Shown here piece by piece: positions 34,367 to 47,004 of a stretch of DNA of 64,000 nt. The stretch lies in NCBI GenBank assembly GCA_036346265.1, contig CM070683.1, positions 4,387,001-4,451,000 of the forward strand, read 5' to 3'. This DNA comes from Melocanna baccifera. Lineage: Eukaryota > Streptophyta > Magnoliopsida > Poales > Poaceae. Below the pieces are notes generated by a model. It searched no databases. It saw only the letters and a program-made list of their open reading frames with translations, and was not told where the DNA came from. The translations under genes and the position numbers were made by a program. Within the stretch, counting starts at the first letter, position 1; the number at the start of each line of letters is the position of its first letter.

Positions 34367-37300
34367 TTAAGACGCAGCTGCAATGTTATTGCCTGACGGA
34401 CATCTCTGTCTGCGACACCGTCTTGTTGTTCGCCCCCACCCAATCATACCCTTGTCATCAGCTTCTAAGTCCGCAGCATCAGGTTTTGCCGGTGGACTGA
34501 CCTGGGCCTCTTCTACTACAGCAACTGACAGGTTTTTGCGGGGTTTTCTACCTCTTGTCCGCCCACCGTATCGCCCTTGCCTTGTTAAACTCGACTCCCA
34601 CGATCCACTAGACGCCTGTACTAACCCCTCAAGTAACTGAATGTCCTCTATGATTTCAGGTCGGGAAAGTGAAGAAAGGCTGGGCAAGACATCTTTCTGA
34701 AAGTCTCGTTTCTGCCGCCGCCTCCTTTGCTGGCCTCTTCTTGGCTTGGACAGCAGGTTCACGGTTGAAACCGTTTGTTCATCGTTTGTAATTGCAGATG
34801 CCTGTGGCCTGCTCCAATACTCACCAATCTTGGTCTCTTCCAGCTTCAGTGTCAAGGATTCAAATGAATCCAAACCATCATCACTGGAATTATTAATGCA
34901 ATATTGGACTTCCGCTTGCACAGCACGGTCATCAATGTTTGATACAGCGAGTTCTGCAAACCACTGTAACACATCATCAGGTGTATCTGCAGTTGTTGGC
35001 ACACCCATTGACAATGCAACAATGTTCTCTGCTGCGGCTATAGAGGGTTTAAAATATGTATCAGCTTCTTTGGATGCATCAAGTTTACCACAAGGTGTGC
35101 ATTCCTGATGAGAAGTCCAGGCAGCACCATCTTCACAAGCTGGCACTTCTAAATCAATCACATATGTGTGCTTTGCATGGTTGTTCTGTAAGGAGGACAC
35201 ATGACATTCATGTGACACTACCAATGACTCTGAATTATCTTCATTTGGTACATCATCATTCAGATCAATGAAATACCTGATGGGAGCACCACTTTTCTTG
35301 ATGACACGTTCAGTATCTTGTCCATCTCTAGGCACATGTTTCTGGCATGGAAGAGGTAAACATCTAGCACTCTCCTGAGTCTTATTACATGCCAGCTGAG
35401 TTCTAGCGGTACTCTCTTCAGAAGCCCCATCCTTCTTAATTCCGCAACCTACAGATGTCGAAGCCGAATCTGACAAATTGCAAAAAGCTGTTCCCGTCAT
35501 GCCTTCATTATTTTTCATCTCCGTTGCAGTCCCGTTTGAACGGCTAAACACCTTCCCTGGCTTTTCCAAACCAGTTGGATCAGCACATGTTGATTTATTT
35601 TTGAGCCAAGGGATCCCAAATACAGATCCCTCACATTTAATGTGCTGTAAACTGCCAACACATCTCTCATTTTGTTCCACAAGAACATCTTCCTGACCAT
35701 CTGACAGTGCTTCATTCAAATTAAAGTTCTTTGAGCCCTTGCCATTTGCAAAATGAGGATCCTCATGAGACTGTCGTCCTGAATGTTCAAACATCAGGCT
35801 GTTGTTTTGCTCCAAGTCACTTGAAATTGCTACCTGATGTCGTGATCGTGAGGCAGAAAATGAGTCAAGTGGAACGCCAGGATAGCAGCCATGTAAATTA
35901 TCAAAACTTTTCAGTTTATGAATCGAAGTTCCAATGCTTTGGGTCATAGCACTAAGACTTGTGTGTGGATTTACAGTAGAAGATCCATGGAAACTTGGAA
36001 TTGATTGGAGAGCAGCATTATTGATAACGCTGCTCCTTGGGTCTACTGTGCAAGAAATCGGGGTGGCAACGGAAGGATGGTCTATGTGAGGAATAGAGAC
36101 CGGAGCAGCAAGTGTAGCAAGACTTGAATGGTGTGTACGGTCAAGTCTAGCAAAATTATTGATGGCAGAGGCTTCCAGAGGACTTCTTGCAAAGCATCCA
36201 ACTGTACTATTCTGACCTTGGTAAATAAACTGGCTATTACTGGCAGATCTCCCATCAGCAGCTTTGAAGGATTTTTGCAGATCTGCATCGCTGTATCTGG
36301 GTGTCAAAAAGTTTATGTTGCTGACCTGTTTCCCTGAAGGATTGAAGCAAAAGAAAGAATGACTATCTGACTATATCAAGTCAACTGTAAGTACAGAGAA
36401 GTAAACAAATATGCTAGCAATTGAAAAGATCACACAGAGATACCTCCTAGGCTCTAAGCATGACACCACCAAATATCCATATGCACAAGAGTAAACAACA
36501 TGGCACCAAAAAAACTGTACTCAAACACAAGCAAGTTACTGTATCGGAAAGACACTAGGAACTACAATTTTGATGAAAAAATATTGTAAGACTAACAAAC
36601 AGCCATTTGGCAGTATGATTTAGGTAACCACAGAAATGGCTATTATGTTATCTTCTAGATTGGTACAGAACTACAGATTGGTGCTGCATAATAACTAGAA
36701 AACCAGCCTGCAACATAATGTACTCCAGATTATAATAGTATTGTCACATCTTACAGGCCAAATCACTAAACCATTGGTAATCAAAAGAAAAGTTGAAGCC
36801 CATCAAGATTAAGTACAGTAAAAAAAGAGAAATCAACAGAATGCTTAGAACTAAATAATGGAACAGCTATAGCTTAAGGGAAATGTAGTTCTACACGTAA
36901 AAAATAAAAATGCCACATGCTGTTGGGATGTTCTAATACAACCATAGTTGCCAGGAACATTGTACGTCCAAATCACCCTACGGGGTCATGGTATACAGTA
37001 CTTTTCCTTCCAAATTCCATAGTGAACTCATACCCCGCAACGCAAATTGACTTGTGGTTGATGAATATGGCAAATATGTATATTAACAATTTTCACCATG
37101 CAAACATAGAAAGAACTAGTGTGACCAGGGAAAAAAAAGTAAAATACAGATGTATTAAGTGAAACTTATCATTGCCTTTATCAGTCAATGGTTTCTCCTC
37201 CTGTCTTATTTTGGCACTTGCATTAAAGAAATTCGAGCTTGTTCCTTCATTAGTATGCTTGTCTTTGGAGTATTCTTTATTGAAACTGAAGTTATTTGTG

Positions 37301-38307
37301 CTTGATATCAATACAGATTGGTGCCAAGAGTTCTCCAAGGTATATGAAAGACCTCTGGATACTGACCCATTTTCTTTGCCCATATACATGCCAGTAATTG
37401 GCTCATTCAGGTCAACAACTTGACGGCTTCCCAGATTATTTGTAGTCTGCAAACCGGAGGTTGAACTATTATCACTGAACCTCCCCAAGCCTTCTGCACT
37501 AACTAATGTGACATCAGCATCATTCGGAGGCTTTGTATCTGATGCTACACCAAGGAAATCTATTGGTTTATTCTCTGATGCATTGTCAGTGTCTATATAA
37601 TGATCAGATGGAAACTGTAGGTCAACAGTGCCTCGTTTGGTGTTTAAAGCAACATCACTTGAGGGGAATCCATTTGGAGAGGATTGGACACTACCTTCTC
37701 TAGGGAACTTCAAGGAGTGGTTTGTATCATTGTGCTCTGCAACAGGAGCCTTTCTGTATGTTGTGGACACTGGAGGCATCTGCATCTGCCAAATCATATT
37801 TGCACCATTTCGTGGAACTTGTGATGGTGAATTTGCCTGTGATGCATCTGCCAGTATTGGGTATGCATATATCTCTTTGTTTTGATACTGTTTCATCATA
37901 TCTCCCTGTATTTTGTAAACCCGATGCAGTTCATACACCTGGATAGTGAGTGAGTTGTCAAGCATGACAGATACAAAAACACAAAGGAAAAAACTGAAAT
38001 TTTTTGTTGTGTTGCTACGGCTTCTAGTTTTGGTAATGCATGATGATTAAGGTGTTTACATAATTCATGTCAAGGTGCTCACCTGTTGTCTAAATATAGC
38101 TTCATGCTCAAGCATTGTGCGCTTGAGCGTTTCTTTGTTGAATGCTGAATAACCAGTTGTCTGTTTTGTCATGAAGCCATTGTACAACTGCCCATTTGAG
38201 GTCTTCTCCTCATAGTATAGAGACCCCCAACCATTTGTGTCCACATTGAGATTCCCCGTGGCATAATATTCCGGCTTGTAGCTCTCACCTTCTACTTTTG
38301 CTCCCAT
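34367..38307 (-). CDS. DUF863 family protein (plant-specific, function unknown)
   Basis: Three coding exons: 38083-38307, 37176-37938 and 34367-36333, totalling 2,955 nt (984 aa). The start MGAKVEGESYKPEYYATGNL and the block TLKRTMLEHEAIFRQQ, then VYELHRVYKIQGDMM across the first junction, are the N-terminal hallmark of the DUF863 family. RQVVDLNEPITG, YFIDLNDDVPNED and TYVIDLEVPACED are DLN motifs resembling EAR-type repression motifs. Nearer the C-terminus lie VLQWFAELAVSN and a basic segment RRGQQRRRRQKRDFQKDVLP with nuclear-localisation character, then GRTRGRKPRKN and GWGRTTRRCRRQRC. Intron 1 is GT-AG. Intron 2 fits only if it uses a GC donor (37175-37174) with the AG at 36335-36334, giving TDKG|KQVSN. 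No lesions are seen. The biochemical function of the family is unknown. Confidence 0.9.
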
Positions 38308-38309
38308 TC

Positions 38310-40300
38310 TTGTTACAGCCTGTTCAACAGATCAGTCAAACAACACTGAATTGTACAAAGAAAAACAAGACACGGTACAACTTTTGCAATATCAACCTCA
38401 AATATGGCAAAGGACAAACATGGATTGTTCATTGCTTGAACAAATAAACAGAAAGAACATGTGGGCAGCTTACAAGAGAACTAGTACTTTCCGGTAAAGT
38501 AAATACTGATGGGCCTGTTCTTTTGGACTGCGGCTTGTGGTTTTGGCTCGGCTGATGAATAGTAACATCTGATACAGAGGCCGTAAGAGAGAGTACGGAG
38601 TAAAAGGAACTCGCGTGCGGTTTTAACCGATATAGACGAAGTCGCAACAGTGTCTACTACAATCAACTTGTAGACTCCGTCTTGAAAAGGCACTCTGTTT
38701 GAAAGCTAGTTACTGTAGAAAGACAAAAGCTGAAGCCGGAAAAAAGAGGCCCGCTAGTTGAGCATATATACAGAGAATGACAAAACTCTAACTAGATGTT
38801 GCAACTTTATTTCATGGTTTGCACATTACAAGCATAATGTCAAACTGCATTTCTGACATCGAATTCAAGAAGCACAAAGCTGCTTGAATGCAAGTAACAT
38901 TCACATACAGCTCATCTATTGGCAGTTCTAAGGGAAACACACAAACAAACAACACAATGCGGACAAATTTTGAAAATATTTTTAGGAGGCTCAGCTAGAT
39001 ATTGTACTTATAGAGTATGAGAGCAAGTAGAACAATGCCAAGAAAGTATAGCGGCTAAGTAAGTAAGACCAAACTGAGATTTACAAAAGGGAGCTATTAA
39101 AGACTCTGGAGTTCCATTGATTAATTACCGAATTACGAAGCCTGCATCGATCATGCTACAATTCCCATTGCCCTGGAACACAACCAATCAGTGAGGATTC
39201 TGTGATCTTCACATCACAGGACACCAAAAGGAAATTACTGTCAACGCAATGCTCGTGTACAAATAAGGCTCTTCACTGTTTTGAGCTAAATGGATAGCCC
39301 GACCTGCTCAGCTATATGATCAACCAATAGTACTTCCCAATCTGAATGGCAATTCAGGATGAATAACCTGCCCATTAAATACTGCAGTGAGTAATACGAG
39401 AAGATCTGAGAAACAAGATGCTAAATGTATCATAGCATGGATACAATGCAACATAAAAAAAATCCACTATCCCCATCCATAATCAGGCAAACATACACAG
39501 CATCAAAGTAAATAGCACCAAAGGACAATTTTTTATGGAGATATTCTCAACGGAAAAGAATATGCACGTACAGCTGTTTGGTTGTCAACTCGTGGGACAG
39601 GAAAGAACTAAAGGAGCAGACAGGTCAACACTCGATAGTTCAACCAACTTGATAAATCCTAAGAACAAGTTCTTTCAAGAGACGTATCACCATCACCAAA
39701 CGTGGAAAACGAAAATCTATGAATACCAGATGCAATTATCGACTTCTCGCAGTCAATCCAACCGAAATTTCACACAATACTAAAATCCAACACAAACCCA
39801 ATTACCAAAACAGAAAAAATAAGGATCTTAAAAACCTAAGAAAAGACAGCAAAAAACACATCTTTTTTACAACAACAGAGCAACAACACTAAACAAAACT
39901 ATAACTAAAAATTTTCACCTCAACTACTCTTGCCACTGCGCTACAGTGGATTGAGCCTGACCACCCGCAGGATGCGCCGAACAAACAGCCTGGCGGGCAC
40001 TACCACGCCCATGGCGAACCCAAGAAGCTGGACAATGCAGGATTTTTGCGGCCAAACGCAAGCAAACCTCACGGCAGGAAGCGATCGAACCGGAGGATTT
40101 GAGGAATTGCGTTGTATCTGGGATGGGGGTCGGGGTAAGGAATTGGATTTGATGGGCCAGGGAGGAAAAGAAAGTGGTGGGTTCTTGTTCCTGTTTTGCT
40201 TGCCCGAATGAACTGCGCAGTTTTCTGTCTCCTTTTTTTTTTCCTCCTTTTGGGGTTTGCCTTCTCTCTCTCCTCGCAGGAATGGAATGGAAGGAGTTTC
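38310..40300 (-). promoter_or_regulatory. Leader introns and promoter side of the DUF863 gene
   Basis: The ATG at 38307 is preceded closely by AG dinucleotides, and no coding exon is seen upstream, so the leader is probably spliced. A CT-rich leader candidate lies on the minus strand at about 40070-40250, ending in a possible donor GTGAGG near 40073. Upstream of 40300 the sequence becomes AT-rich. A MITE (38511-38757) sits in the presumed leader intron. Confidence 0.45.
38511..38757 (+). mobile_element. MITE family 2, copy in DUF863 leader intron
   Basis: Begins GGGCCTGTTCTTTTGGACTG and ends CGGAAAAAAGAGGCCCG, inverted versions. The interior carries the family blocks GTGTCTACTACAATCAACTT, GTAGACTCCGTCTTGAAAA and GTTACTGTAG. 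Confidence 0.75.
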
Positions 40301-40930
40301 TTCCCGTTTAGTTGGATTAAAATTTAATAATTTATAATTAAAATTAAATTTTAATTAACTACAATTGTACTGTAGTTGACAATAGCTTGGTATAATTAAT
40401 TCTAAATAAAATTAAAAATAAAAAATAGATTAATCCATCATATATAATACAAACGAATATAAAAACCGTAAAAAACTAACAAATGCTAAAAAGTCAGAAA
40501 AAATAAAAATTATAAATAGTAAAAAAAATAAGATACAAGTCTAAATCTAAATAAATGGGATCTAGACTAGGTGCCAGGACAGCAGATTTGTTGACATCTG
40601 GTCTTTTTATTCTCTTCATGCTGATCCTTCTCACCCACTTTATCTCTCCTATCTCTTTCTCTCTCATCAAGAAATACAATTTTATTTTCTGTAGCACTTG
40701 CTGCTGTCTTTTTCGGAATTTGGTGTGAAACTATATTTCCAGGTGTGATAAATTATGGGGTGTTTTATGCTTAAATATTTGATTTCTTGTGAGACAGCTG
40801 TTATGATGATTGTTTCTGATTTTCTTTTTTGTGGGTATAAAAATAGTCTAGGCCCCTTGGGAACACAGAAAATTCTTATTTTCTGTAGAAATTAAACTAT
40901 TTTCAATGATATTTTTGCTATTTTTTTTAG

Positions 40931-41815
40931 GAAAAAGTTCAAATTATTACCCCTAAGTATAGCCTAAATCCGAATAACCCCTTAAAGAATAAAAAAATTT
41001 ACTTAACCCTCTGTGTTTGCTAAACCAGATCAAAGATCACCTTTTACCTATCTCTAAAAATGATTTTGCTGAGTTGGCCAGTTTTGTTGACTAGGATTGA
41101 CACATAAACTATCTTACAATCACCACAGTAGCCACTAAACCAGCTTTTCCTTCAAGTTTGTAACTTCAGCTTCTTTGTGTGCTATCGTCTCAAGAACTTC
41201 ACGCAGTTGACTCTCAATTTCTGCATTCCTCGATTCAACAGCAGTCTGGAGACTGGAGTTCCAAGCCCCTTGAATGCTCTTTTTGTCAAATGTTCTATTG
41301 TTTTCTCACGACCGGCCAGCTTCTCTGCAGCAGCTTCTTTCTCGGAACTTATGGACCTAAACTTCTCCTGTAGCCTTGTTGTTATCAGTGGTGTTGCATT
41401 TGCATCGATGAATTCTCTCTCCGAATGCTCTAAGTTGTTCTCAGCAGCAGAATCAGCATCGTACACCGGTGCTACCGCCATCTTCTTGCTTCCCGAGGAA
41501 AGCTCGTCGTCGATGCTGCTCTCCTCCTCCTCCATGTTCCTCTCCTCAGCCTCTTTGGCTTCTCTGGTTTCCTTCACCTTGTCCTCTTTGTATTCGGCAT
41601 CTAACGAAGGGCTCCGACATTTGTTTTAGTGGCTACTGTGGTGGCTGTAGGATAGATTATGTGTCAATCCTAGTCAACAAAATCGGTCAACTCAGCAAAA
41701 CCAGTTTTGAAGATGGGTAAAAGGTGAACTTTGATCTGGTTTAGCAAATACAGGGGGTTAAGTAAACCTTATCTAGACTTAGGCTATACCTGAGGGTAGT
41801 AATTTAGACTTTTTC
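40931..41815. mobile_element. Mutator-like element with captured sequence (Pack-MULE), 885 bp
   Basis: Inverted ends of about 200 bp: GAAAAAGTTCAAATTATTACCC on the left matches the reverse of the right end, and further blocks such as CTAAACCAGATCAAAG / CTTTGATCTGGTTTAG and TTGACTAGGATTGACACATA / TATGTGTCAATCCTAGTCAA agree. Flanks TTTTTTTAG and TTTTTTTAT match at 8 of 9 bases, as a 9-bp target duplication should. The core (about 41180-41580) is not low-complexity and carries an open frame, so it looks acquired. Confidence 0.85.
41182..41577 (-). CDS. Coiled-coil-like open frame inside the Pack-MULE
   Basis: 131 codons, rich in Glu, Lys, Ala and Ser: ETREAKEAEERNMEEEESS, then RLQEKFRSISSEKEAAAEKL with heptad-like spacing. 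No family is recognised. It probably represents an exon or exons of a host coiled-coil protein gene carried by the MULE. The frame being open over its length is mild evidence of recent capture. Whether it is transcribed cannot be judged; it may equally be a dead fragment. Confidence 0.45.
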   Translation of the reverse strand: MKETREAKEAEERNMEEEESSIDDELSSGSKKMAVAPVYDADSAAENNLEHSEREFIDANATPLITTRLQEKFRSISSEKEAAAEKLAGREKTIEHLTKRAFKGLGTPVSRLLLNRGMQKLRVNCVKFLRR

Positions 41816-43500
41816 TTTTTTTATAAAATTCCTGCATTTTACATAGAGCGTTAGAGTACCAGCTTAGAGAGAATCCCACTCCACCCCTTGGCTTACTGGC
41901 GGGGGAGAGAGAAACAACTTCATATAAAATCGATGCGTTGCTACTACGAAAGGACAGTACCAAACTTCCTTTCCAAAGCTTACAAAACCAGGCATCTTTT
42001 CTGACTGTAATACTTTGTTTTTTTCTCTCTATATATCCATCGCTACATACCCCCCATTGGCCATCTATATTTGAACATTTTCTGTATTACAAGCATCTCC
42101 AACGCGGAATTTCTTTACATGTAACCGCAGCGGTTGATCGTTTCTAGTTTTGTCGATGCATGTTGATTTGGATTATATTAGTTCTAGTTTTGTACATGAG
42201 CAAATTACCTGAGATTGATTACACATTAGACTATACCATGCGCAATTCGATGGAAGTAGGATCATAGGATTTATTTGATGTTCACTTTCTTCATGGTGTT
42301 TTGTCGTCATATGTTCAGTCAGTATCGGGATCAATGAGTACCTAAAACACAACCAACTTCTTACTTAAGGGAAAAGCCAGAGATGTGCGGCTATTGTTTT
42401 AAGTAGCAAAAATGCTCTCTCAGTTTGCAAGGTGTATTTGGCCTTCGCACATGTATTAAGAAGCACATGAAAATGACCAAATCATCCACAATTTTAGGTT
42501 GTTGGTATGAAAAATGCAAATCCCACACCAAATGATGAGATAGCAAGAGGGCATCATCCAAATTGCAGAGCGCAGCCACATCGCCATCCTAATCGAAGGC
42601 GCGGCCACTTTCTCACCTCCAAGGGACTTTGATTCCAACATTTGCGCATTTAAATATGTTTGCTACATTTTACCTGACACCATTGCAATTTAATTATAGG
42701 TTGTGCGTGGAGACCAGCGTTACGCTTGGAATAATCCGTAGACAAAGGCAAGGATTATAGGCATATTTTTTTTTTGCTGCGGCTGATGGCTTTTAGCTGT
42801 GGCTGATTGCTTTTTGTCTATTTGTGACAGAGATTGCGGAAAGAGAGATACTCGCTTGCGATTTTTTATGGTACAAATATTAGGTTTTTAACGTGTACTA
42901 CAATTAACTTGTAGACCTCATCTTAAAAAAATACTCCGTTTCAAAGTTAGTTACTGTAGAAAAAGCCAAAAGCGGCTTTTAAAAGCCGTAAAGAACAGGG
43001 TCATATCTTATAGGTCTGTTTATATTAGTTTTTTTGCTTGAAGTTAATATCAATATCTAATTTTTTTAAAGCGATTTTCTCACTTCTTTCGCTCTAGGGA
43101 TAAGACAAGGGTCACGGACACATCACTCATTTTACTCATCTCACTCTCGTTTTGCACATATCTCTTACTTTTTTTTACCGCTCATCTTCTCATTCTAAAA
43201 ATCATTTTTTTTCAATCACTACTATTTATTTTTAATCAAAAACCATCATCTATAGCTAATATAAACAAGCTTATATCGTGATAAACAATTGCGCACAGGT
43301 ATATTGGCAAACTTGAAGGGAAAACAACAGGGTCAAGTGGGAGAAAAAAACAATTATTGGTTCTCTCATCCGCTATCCAATGGTTGCAGTCTTGCAAATG
43401 CCCAAAGGCCTGGATGTGGCGCCCACTAGCCTGAGAGTGAGGCTAGAGTGGGTAGATGTGCCACACATTCTGGTACCTGGTTCTGCCATGTGGGATCATC
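41816..43500. other. Intergenic, no gene recognised
   Basis: Only short shadow frames. 42768-43012 holds a copy of MITE family 2 (CTGCGGCTGATGGCTTTT ... TAAAGAACAGGGTC). Confidence 0.5.
42768..43012 (+). mobile_element. MITE family 2, copy 3
   Basis: Family blocks in order: GACAGAGATTGCGGA, GTGTACTACAATTAACTTG, GTAGACCTCATCTT and GTTAGTTACTGTAG. Confidence 0.7.
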
Positions 43501-43506
43501 CTGTCA

Positions 43507-43760
43507 ATATCAGTTTTAGGGTCTGTTTGATATAGCTGTGGTTTCTGATTTTTAGATAAAATTTTTAAATTTTAGCTGTTTACGACAAAGATTACGGACA
43601 GAGAGATAATCGTTTGTGATTTTGGATTTTACAGATGTTGGACTTTTAATGTGTATTATAATTAACTTGTAGACTCCGTTTTGAAAAAATGTTACGTTTA
43701 AAAGTTAAATACTATAACAAAAATTAAAAATCGTTTTTAGAAACCAAAAAGAACAAATCC
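43507..43760 (+). mobile_element. MITE family 2, copy 4
   Basis: Begins GGGTCTGTTTGATATAGC and ends AACCAAAAAGAACAAATCC. The interior has AAAGATTACGGACAGAGAG and AACTTGTAGACTCCGTTTTG. Confidence 0.7.
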
Positions 43761-44169
43761 TCGTAATTCCACACCACTTTTCTTAGTATACTAATCTGCA
43801 TCCTAACAGCTCCAATCAAAAGTGATAATCCAAATCCTCCGTGCGATCTGGACCGTCCACCCGATCGATCAGACAGCACGCGCGCGCGCATCCGACATGG
43901 GCACATGGCAATGCAAGTCCTCTCGGGAATGGCAGAAGGTCCGCGCACTACTCATAACTTCCCAGTACTTCCTACCAGCAAAGATTGGTTTCAGGCGTCA
44001 GATCAGGATTTGACCTCGGATTCCTCGAGCAGGAGAGATGGGAATCAAAAAATGTTTCCGTCCCATCTCGCTCCCATGCGCGCGTCCTCGGATTGGCTGG
44101 CTGGTTGGATGGATGTTGCCGTTGCACTAGTAATGGCATCGGTCCCCTTTGGGGTGGGTTTTTTTTTGT

Positions 44170-44448
44170 GATTTTTAAGCTTTGTTTGTTTCAGCTTCAA
44201 CTTTTTCTTATTATTTAGTAATTTATCTTTTTTTATTTTTTTTAGAGTTTTTAGAGTTTTTATATTTTTCTTTTCTTTTTCCGTATTCATTTGTATTGTC
44301 CGTGATGGATTACTATTTTTTTTTCTATTTTTATATTTTTTAAAATTTAAATATACCTAAAAAGCCAAATCAGTTACAGTAAAAAAACCAGCTACAGTAA
44401 AATTTCAACCAGAATCCAGAAGCCATCGCTATTCCGAACGCCCCCACA
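44170..44448 (+). mobile_element. MITE family 1, copy 3
   Basis: Same block order as the copy at 16153: a T-rich tract, ATTGTCCGTGATGG, CAGTTACAGTAAAAA and a right end CAGAAGCCATCGCT...CGAACGCCCC. Confidence 0.7.
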
Positions 44449-44671
44449 TTTACAATTTTTTATTTCTAGTTATTTATGGAGAGATATTATGTAGAGAGAA
44501 AAAGTCACATCTAATTTTAATCAATATAACTGAACTCTGTACAATGTTTACTATAATATGCCTGTAGACTCTGTATTGAATCCACGTATCATTTGAAAGC
44601 TACTTAATGTAACAGCAAGTCAAAAAGCTAAAGCCTGAGTAGAAACAAACCCACCCTAAGTTATTACTAGT

Positions 44672-44872
44672 TCTTTTCAGCTTATAATTTCTGATTTCTC
44701 GCGAACAAATAAACAGGATAGCTTCTTCGCTGTTTCAAAATGGTTTGTCAGAACAGACTTTTTAAAACGGCTTATCGGTGTATCAGTATTCGATTCGTTC
44801 GCATAAACACTCACGTTAAGGTCAAAAAAATCATCTGCCGTAGCAAAAAAAAGAATCCACCCTACTACTAAC
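44672..44872 (+). mobile_element. MITE family 3, copy
   Basis: Starts TTTTCAGCTTATAATTTCTG, with AACAAATAAACAGGA and AAACGGCTTATCGG inside, and ends AAAAGAATCCACCCT. Confidence 0.55.
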
Positions 44873-45031
44873 AAGATCCTAGAGAAAACACAATGTACCA
44901 GACATATTGATATCGGTATACTTTAGGATACATACAGGCTGTTGAACCTTATAGCATGGTCTTCAAAAGTAAATGCGGTGTGGTTGGACACCAGTGGGAT
45001 TATACAGCCAAATGCCCTATGTCATATGAAG

Positions 45032-45889
45032 TACTTCCTCCAGACAAATACATATTATTTGGGATACACGTGGTTAAAATTTTAAAATGTTTTCTATTTT
45101 TAAATATTTATATTGGATATATGAAAATCATATTTGTAGATTAGCCTTGAAAAATAATTTCATGATATTATAATTTATTGGGTTTTATAAATAGGTAAAT
45201 TACATAAAGCATCTAGATGTCTAACACCCAACTCGTGATACAGTACACGTGTATGATCGATTCAAATTTTGGAGTTTGGGTATGAATATTTTATACCCTT
45301 CATATATTGATAGCAAGTGAATTTTGAACTCCGTTCAAACTCATTTGAACTACTTTTAAATTTAATACAACTGTGGTGATTACATACCATGAAATTAGTT
45401 TAAACTAGTTCCATTGAAGATGAATTTAAATATTTTTTTTCAGAGTTTGATATCTTAAATAAATTTTTATGGATATGTAAAGATATCCACGTCAAATTAC
45501 GTGAATCTCAAAGCGAATCATGTCAAATTTTTCGCACATGATACATAGGAAAATATCTATTTTAAATCATAGTGCCTAGGCATCATAGTGTCACAGTTAA
45601 TTATACTATAATATACATACATACGTACATACATACTCTACGGTCATAAACACATGTTGTTTTTGGACACGTACAGATAAACTTTCATAACTTTTGTTAT
45701 CGGTATCTTTTTAAATATTTATATTGGACATATGAAATTATATGTGTAGATTTGTCTCGAAACTATTTTCACAATATCATAATTTTATTGTGTTTTATAG
45801 ATATGCTACAATAAAAATTAATGGTCAAAGTGGCGTTTTAGGGGTCATGTCTATATCCAAAGCATATGTATTTTGTGACCGGAGGAGTA
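45032..45889. mobile_element. Stowaway-like (Tc1/mariner) MITE or composite, 858 bp
   Basis: The left end TACTTCCTCCAGACAAATAC is an inverted match to the right end (reverse TACTCCTCCGGTCACAAAAT). Both start with TA, the Tc1/mariner target. The interior contains two diverged direct copies of a TTTTTAAATATTTATATTGG block (about 45095 and 45710), suggesting two related elements fused or nested. Confidence 0.7.
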
Positions 45890-46024
45890 AATCTCCACTA
45901 CCACTACTTTCCACGGTAAAAAAATGTGTGTTGTTCTATAATGTTTTAGCAACAACACTGCAAATATTTTGATTGGTTATATGAAAATAGTGAGTTAATT
46001 TGTCTCTACAAATACACTATCATA

Positions 46025-46240
46025 ATGGCTTTGTTCTTTTCGGCTGTGGCTAATGGCTTTTGACCCTAGTGTGAATTCTTGTGTAAACAAACCAAATACC
46101 GATAAACCAATTCGAAAAGGCTATCCCGATAAGCCGTCTCAAAACGATGACGAAGAACCATCTTATTTGTTTATTCATAAGAAATTCTAAGTCATAAATC
46201 ATAAACTATAAACTGAAAAGATATATACTAATATTCTAGT
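46025..46240 (+). mobile_element. MITE family 3, copy 2
   Basis: Begins TTGTTCTTTTCGGCTGTGGC. The interior has ATACCGATAAACCAATTCG and AAGCCGTCTCAAAACG. It ends in AAACTGAAAAG. Confidence 0.6.
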
Positions 46241-46990
46241 TTTAGTATAGTCCTCACACCGCAAAATTTCCGTGTGGGATGTGGTACAAGCCGGCAAACT
46301 CGTAGAGCCCACGCGCATAAATAAAGCACGTACCTTGAAACAGAAGGCATGGAAAATTAGCACAAAATATAACTTTTACTACTACACGAAGAAGCCATCG
46401 TGGTGTGGTGTACTCCGTACTACTCACACATACAGGCAGCATGGGCGGTCACAGGAAGGCTCCCCTATTCATGGCCCCCTGGTCCATGGTGGGCCCACCA
46501 GCAGCGTCATGTGTCTGTGTATGTGTGAGCGCGTCGAAGGACACGTCTGTATCTACTGGCAGAGTGGGGGCACCGTGGCACAGGCACACACGCCCTTCCT
46601 GTGAGAGCAACCAACTCTTTGGAACTTCGGCCCCAGCCCAGAAGGTGCTGCCCACTTGTCATGGGATCTGCTGCTGCAGTTTCTGCACTGCATGCAAATC
46701 ATGGATACTGTGGTGGGAGCCCCAGAGTCCTGTACGTTTGTCTGAAGCTGAATTTATACAAGTTCTTTCTTTAAAAATACAGTGTAAACAAGTAGGGCAT
46801 CTCTACTATTTAAAAAAAATCAATTGATGATTCGTATGTTTTATCTTTTATCTTTCCCCCTCCCTTCCCTCCATAAAAATGATTCGATTGTGACCCACCC
46901 CGCTCCGCTCTCTATCCCATCCGCCTCAGGTATCCTCCTATTCTCTCTAACTCCCCCGATCCCTATCCAGCTTGGCTCCCAGTCTCGCCC
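46240..46990. other. Intergenic, no gene recognised
   Basis: Short overlapping frames on both strands at 46270-46830 show no family resemblance. Confidence 0.45.
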
Positions 46991-47004
46991 TACGTTCTGA
47001 ATGC

